Assembly: GCA_905201895.1 (NCBI GenBank)
Contig: CAJKPX010000001.1
Location: forward strand, 60,977 to 124,976
DNA: 64,000 nucleotides
Reading direction: 5' to 3'
DNA from: an uncultured Eubacteriales bacterium
GTDB taxonomy: Bacteria; Bacillota; Clostridia; Oscillospirales; CAG-272
Positions within the stretch are counted from its first letter, which is position 1, and each line of letters starts with the position of its first letter. The position numbers and the translations under genes are program-made. The notes under the pieces were generated by a model. It ran no database searches, was not told the origin of the DNA, and saw nothing but the letters and a program-made list of their open reading frames with translations. Below are positions 61,692 through 64,000 of the stretch, in pieces.

Positions 61692-63965
61692 ATGGAATAC
61701 AAGGAATACGGTCATTGGTCGGAGGACGGCAAAGAATATATCATAACCGAGCGCAAAACCCCGCGCCATTGGTATAACTATTATTTCAACGATACCTACA
61801 ACGCGTTTGCGTCGCAGGTGGGCTTTGGTGAAGGATTTTGCCAGGATCAACTTGGAAATCGCATTCCGCTCGTAACCGACCGTTGTGTCTATTTTGTGGA
61901 TCGTGAGAGCCGTTCGTGGCATACCGGAGTAGGTCTTCCCATGCAGGAAAGCTTCGATCAATACGAATGCCGCCACGGTCTTGGTTATTCGACGATCATG
62001 TGCGAAAAAAATGGAATTCGGAGCGAATACACTATTTTTGTTCCTGCCGAGGGCAACTGTGAGGAATGGATCGTGCGCGTGAGTAATCTACGAAACACCG
62101 AGGCAAAGCTCTCGGTGATCGGTTACGCCGCCACCGACTGCGACGGCAAATACACCCCTCAGGGCTACAACAGCTTCTCCGCTGAGCTCGACCGTGAGAT
62201 TGATGCGCTTTGTGCGAAGATCGCGAAGAATTTTGACGGGCCCAAGCGTTTTACTTACGCTTATATGCAAGCCTCCGAGCCGATCAAGGCGTATGACACA
62301 CGCAAAAATGCCTTTTTAGGTGTTTACGGCGCGAAAGAATGCCCCGAAGCACTTGAGCTGACGGGCGGCTGCACCAACTCCCCCACCTGCGTGGAAAAGA
62401 TCTGCTTTGCAATCGAAAATGAATGCACGCTCGGAGTGGGAGAGAGCAAAACGCTCGCTTTCCGCATCGGTCACGCACTCAAAAAGGAGGATATCTCTCA
62501 CACGCTTTCGATGGAGGTCGTACAGGAAGCGCTGGAAACAGTCAGGACAACGCGGCTTGCCGAGATCGACGGCGTACTGATCGAGACTCCCGACGAGCGC
62601 CTGAATCTTGCATTCAACAGCTTTTATAAGTATGCCACCAACATGGGCTCGCGCTGGGCTCGTGTACGCCACAACGGATACCGCGACATGGCAAGCGACA
62701 CCGAATGCCTCGGCGCCTTCAATCCGACCCTTGCATGGGAGCGCTTCAAGCGCATTCTCACCTATCAATATTCCAACGGCTACTGCCCCCGCACCTTCAT
62801 TGACGGTAAGATCAAGCCCAACAACTTCTCGGACTGTGCTGTTTGGATCACCTTCACGGCACACACGCTGATCATGGAGCTTGGGGACCTCTCGCTGCTC
62901 GATCAGGAGGTCGCCTTCAATGACGGCAGTGTTGCAACCGTATTTGAGCATCTGCGTCGCGCGGTCGACTATCTGTATCATTTCCAGGGAATGCACGGAC
63001 TGATCAGAATCTGGGGCGGTGACTGGAATGACGGCATGAACAAGGCGGGACTCAAGGAGCTCGGCGTGAGTGTTTGGCTCTCGATCGCGTGGTATCGTGC
63101 AAACAATCTCTTCCTTGAGCTTGCGAGCCTTCTCGGGCGGGACGATCTCCTTGCGCAGCACCGTCAAATGGGCGAGGACATGCGCGAGAAGATCGAGCAA
63201 TACGGCTTTGACGGAGACTATTACATCACCGCAATCAATGACAAGGGTGAAAAGATCGGATCGAAGGAGAGCCGTGAGGGAAAATTTTATCTCAACCCTC
63301 AGCTTTGGGCGGTCTTTTCGGGTATCGCTCCGCGAGAGAAGCTCGAACGGATTATGGCAGAGATAGACCGTCAGCTGGAGCGTCCACTTGGAACGCTGGT
63401 CAATTACCCCGCCTACACCGACTACGACCCCTTCATCGGCAACATGACCGCGCAGCCTGCGGGAACTCTGATCAATCAGGGCGTTTATCTCCACCCAATG
63501 GCATGGAAGCTTGCGGCTGAGGCGATCATGAAGCGCCCCGAGCGCGTGCAAATGACACTGGAAAAAATCCTCCCCTGGGATCACACCCACGCCCCCACCT
63601 GCGGCGAGCCCTACATCCTCTACAATTTCTACTACGGCGAGGAAAGCGGCTACCGCTACGGCACCCCGGGACAGAGCTGGAGAACGGCAACCACGCAATG
63701 GGTGGTTCGTGCGCTCGTTCACTTTGTTTTCGGATTGAAGCCCGATCTCAACGGCATGCGCCTTGATCCTTGCCTGCCTCCTGCTTGGGAGCATGCAAAG
63801 ATCACAAAGCGCTTCCGCGGTGCAACTTACGAAATCGTTTATCGTCAGGCAAAGGGCACCAAGGGCGAGATCGACCGCATTACGGTTGACGGCGCCCCCC
63901 TCGACGGCACGTGCCTACCCTGCGACGGAAAGAGCACCTACCAAGTGGAGGTCCTGCTCAAATAA
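61692..63965 (+). CDS. GH94 glycoside phosphorylase
   Basis: 757 residues: N-terminal beta-sandwich to about 270, linker helices, (alpha/alpha)6 barrel and C-terminal jelly roll. GGDWNDGMNKAG holds the general-acid Asp of cellobiose/chitobiose phosphorylase family GH94, and TAQPAGTLINQGVY and APTCGEPYILYNFYYG are the phosphate-side blocks. The reaction would be reversible phosphorolysis of a beta-glycoside to a sugar-1-phosphate. Specificity is open: cellobiose, beta-1,2-glucan and glucuronate-containing disaccharides are alternatives. No signal peptide. Confidence 0.87.
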   Translation: MEYKEYGHWSEDGKEYIITERKTPRHWYNYYFNDTYNAFASQVGFGEGFCQDQLGNRIPLVTDRCVYFVDRESRSWHTGVGLPMQESFDQYECRHGLGYSTIMCEKNGIRSEYTIFVPAEGNCEEWIVRVSNLRNTEAKLSVIGYAATDCDGKYTPQGYNSFSAELDREIDALCAKIAKNFDGPKRFTYAYMQASEPIKAYDTRKNAFLGVYGAKECPEALELTGGCTNSPTCVEKICFAIENECTLGVGESKTLAFRIGHALKKEDISHTLSMEVVQEALETVRTTRLAEIDGVLIETPDERLNLAFNSFYKYATNMGSRWARVRHNGYRDMASDTECLGAFNPTLAWERFKRILTYQYSNGYCPRTFIDGKIKPNNFSDCAVWITFTAHTLIMELGDLSLLDQEVAFNDGSVATVFEHLRRAVDYLYHFQGMHGLIRIWGGDWNDGMNKAGLKELGVSVWLSIAWYRANNLFLELASLLGRDDLLAQHRQMGEDMREKIEQYGFDGDYYITAINDKGEKIGSKESREGKFYLNPQLWAVFSGIAPREKLERIMAEIDRQLERPLGTLVNYPAYTDYDPFIGNMTAQPAGTLINQGVYLHPMAWKLAAEAIMKRPERVQMTLEKILPWDHTHAPTCGEPYILYNFYYGEESGYRYGTPGQSWRTATTQWVVRALVHFVFGLKPDLNGMRLDPCLPPAWEHAKITKRFRGATYEIVYRQAKGTKGEIDRITVDGAPLDGTCLPCDGKSTYQVEVLLK

Positions 63966-63977
63966 ATATAAGGATAG

Positions 63978-64000
63978 CCTCAAGTGCTCAGCACTTGAGG
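63978..64000 (+). terminator. Hairpin at the right edge, probable operon terminator
   Basis: Perfect stem CCTCAAGTGCT / AGCACTTGAGG with a 1-nt centre. Any T-run lies beyond the window. Confidence 0.65.

Noticed and set aside
62316..63794. A 492-codon minus-strand open frame inside the GH94 gene
   Set aside because: Shadow of GH94; no ribosome site or recognisable domain.
63978..64000. CRISPR repeat at the window edge
   Set aside because: Single copy with a perfect palindromic stem right after a stop codon; a terminator explains it better.

Overview
The window reads as chromosome of an uncultured, probably gut- or rumen-associated spore-forming Clostridia (Bacillota). Grounds: AddAB rather than RecBCD, a pro-sigma-K type sporulation sigma factor, a YerC/TrpR-family gene heading the his operon, PPi-type phosphofructokinase, AGGAGG ribosome sites almost everywhere, frequent GTG/TTG starts, and many near-consensus sigma-A promoters with 17-bp spacers. 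I see no rRNA, tRNA, CRISPR array, insertion sequence or prophage. The window is almost fully coding; gaps mostly hold promoters and intrinsic terminators, several shared by convergent genes. Species cannot be named from this sequence.

Layout. 1-3.9 kb: end of addB and all of addA (double-strand break repair). 4-9.9 kb: an anion permease, an ECF sigma factor translationally coupled to a membrane-anchored serpin, class II aldolase and a MATE exporter. 10-16 kb: a small membrane protein, a Xer-type recombinase, and a leftward group of PPi-PFK, SDR, UDP-GlcNAc 2-epimerase and LysR regulator. 16-21.4 kb: sigK, then trmB, nitroreductase, truB and a GH78 rhamnosidase. 21.4-29 kb: a DUF1836 regulator and a leftward operon glgB, siroheme reductase, FecBCD-type importer, threonine aldolase. 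29-32.7 kb: M28 peptidase, SGNH hydrolase, purC, an XRE-type regulator. 32.8-40.7 kb: complete leftward histidine operon yerC-hisZGDCBHAF-hisIE. 40.8-43.3 kb: a sorE-like reductase with a PfkB sugar-phosphate kinase. 43.3-53.1 kb: FAD oxidoreductase, asnS, then asnA, transglutaminase lipoprotein, adenylation enzyme and an acyltransferase fusion, tadA and a CPBP protease. 53.2-64 kb: an AraC regulator divergent from a seven-gene uronate/xylan operon.

How genes work together. The last region is a self-consistent pathway: GH115 alpha-glucuronidase frees (methyl)glucuronate from imported xylo-oligosaccharides, UxaC, an SDR fructuronate reductase and UxuA convert it towards 2-keto-3-deoxygluconate, and a GH39 beta-xylosidase plus a GH94 phosphorylase process the backbone or a related beta-glycoside. 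None of these enzymes has a signal peptide, so breakdown appears cytoplasmic; the transporter is not in the window.

Most notable candidates for something undescribed: the sigma factor/membrane serpin pair, which looks like a protease-sensing transmembrane signalling module with a predicted Glu P1 residue; the asnA/transglutaminase/adenylation/acyltransferase operon, which resembles an aminoacyl surface-modification system; and the siroheme reductase embedded in an iron-chelate-type ABC transporter operon.
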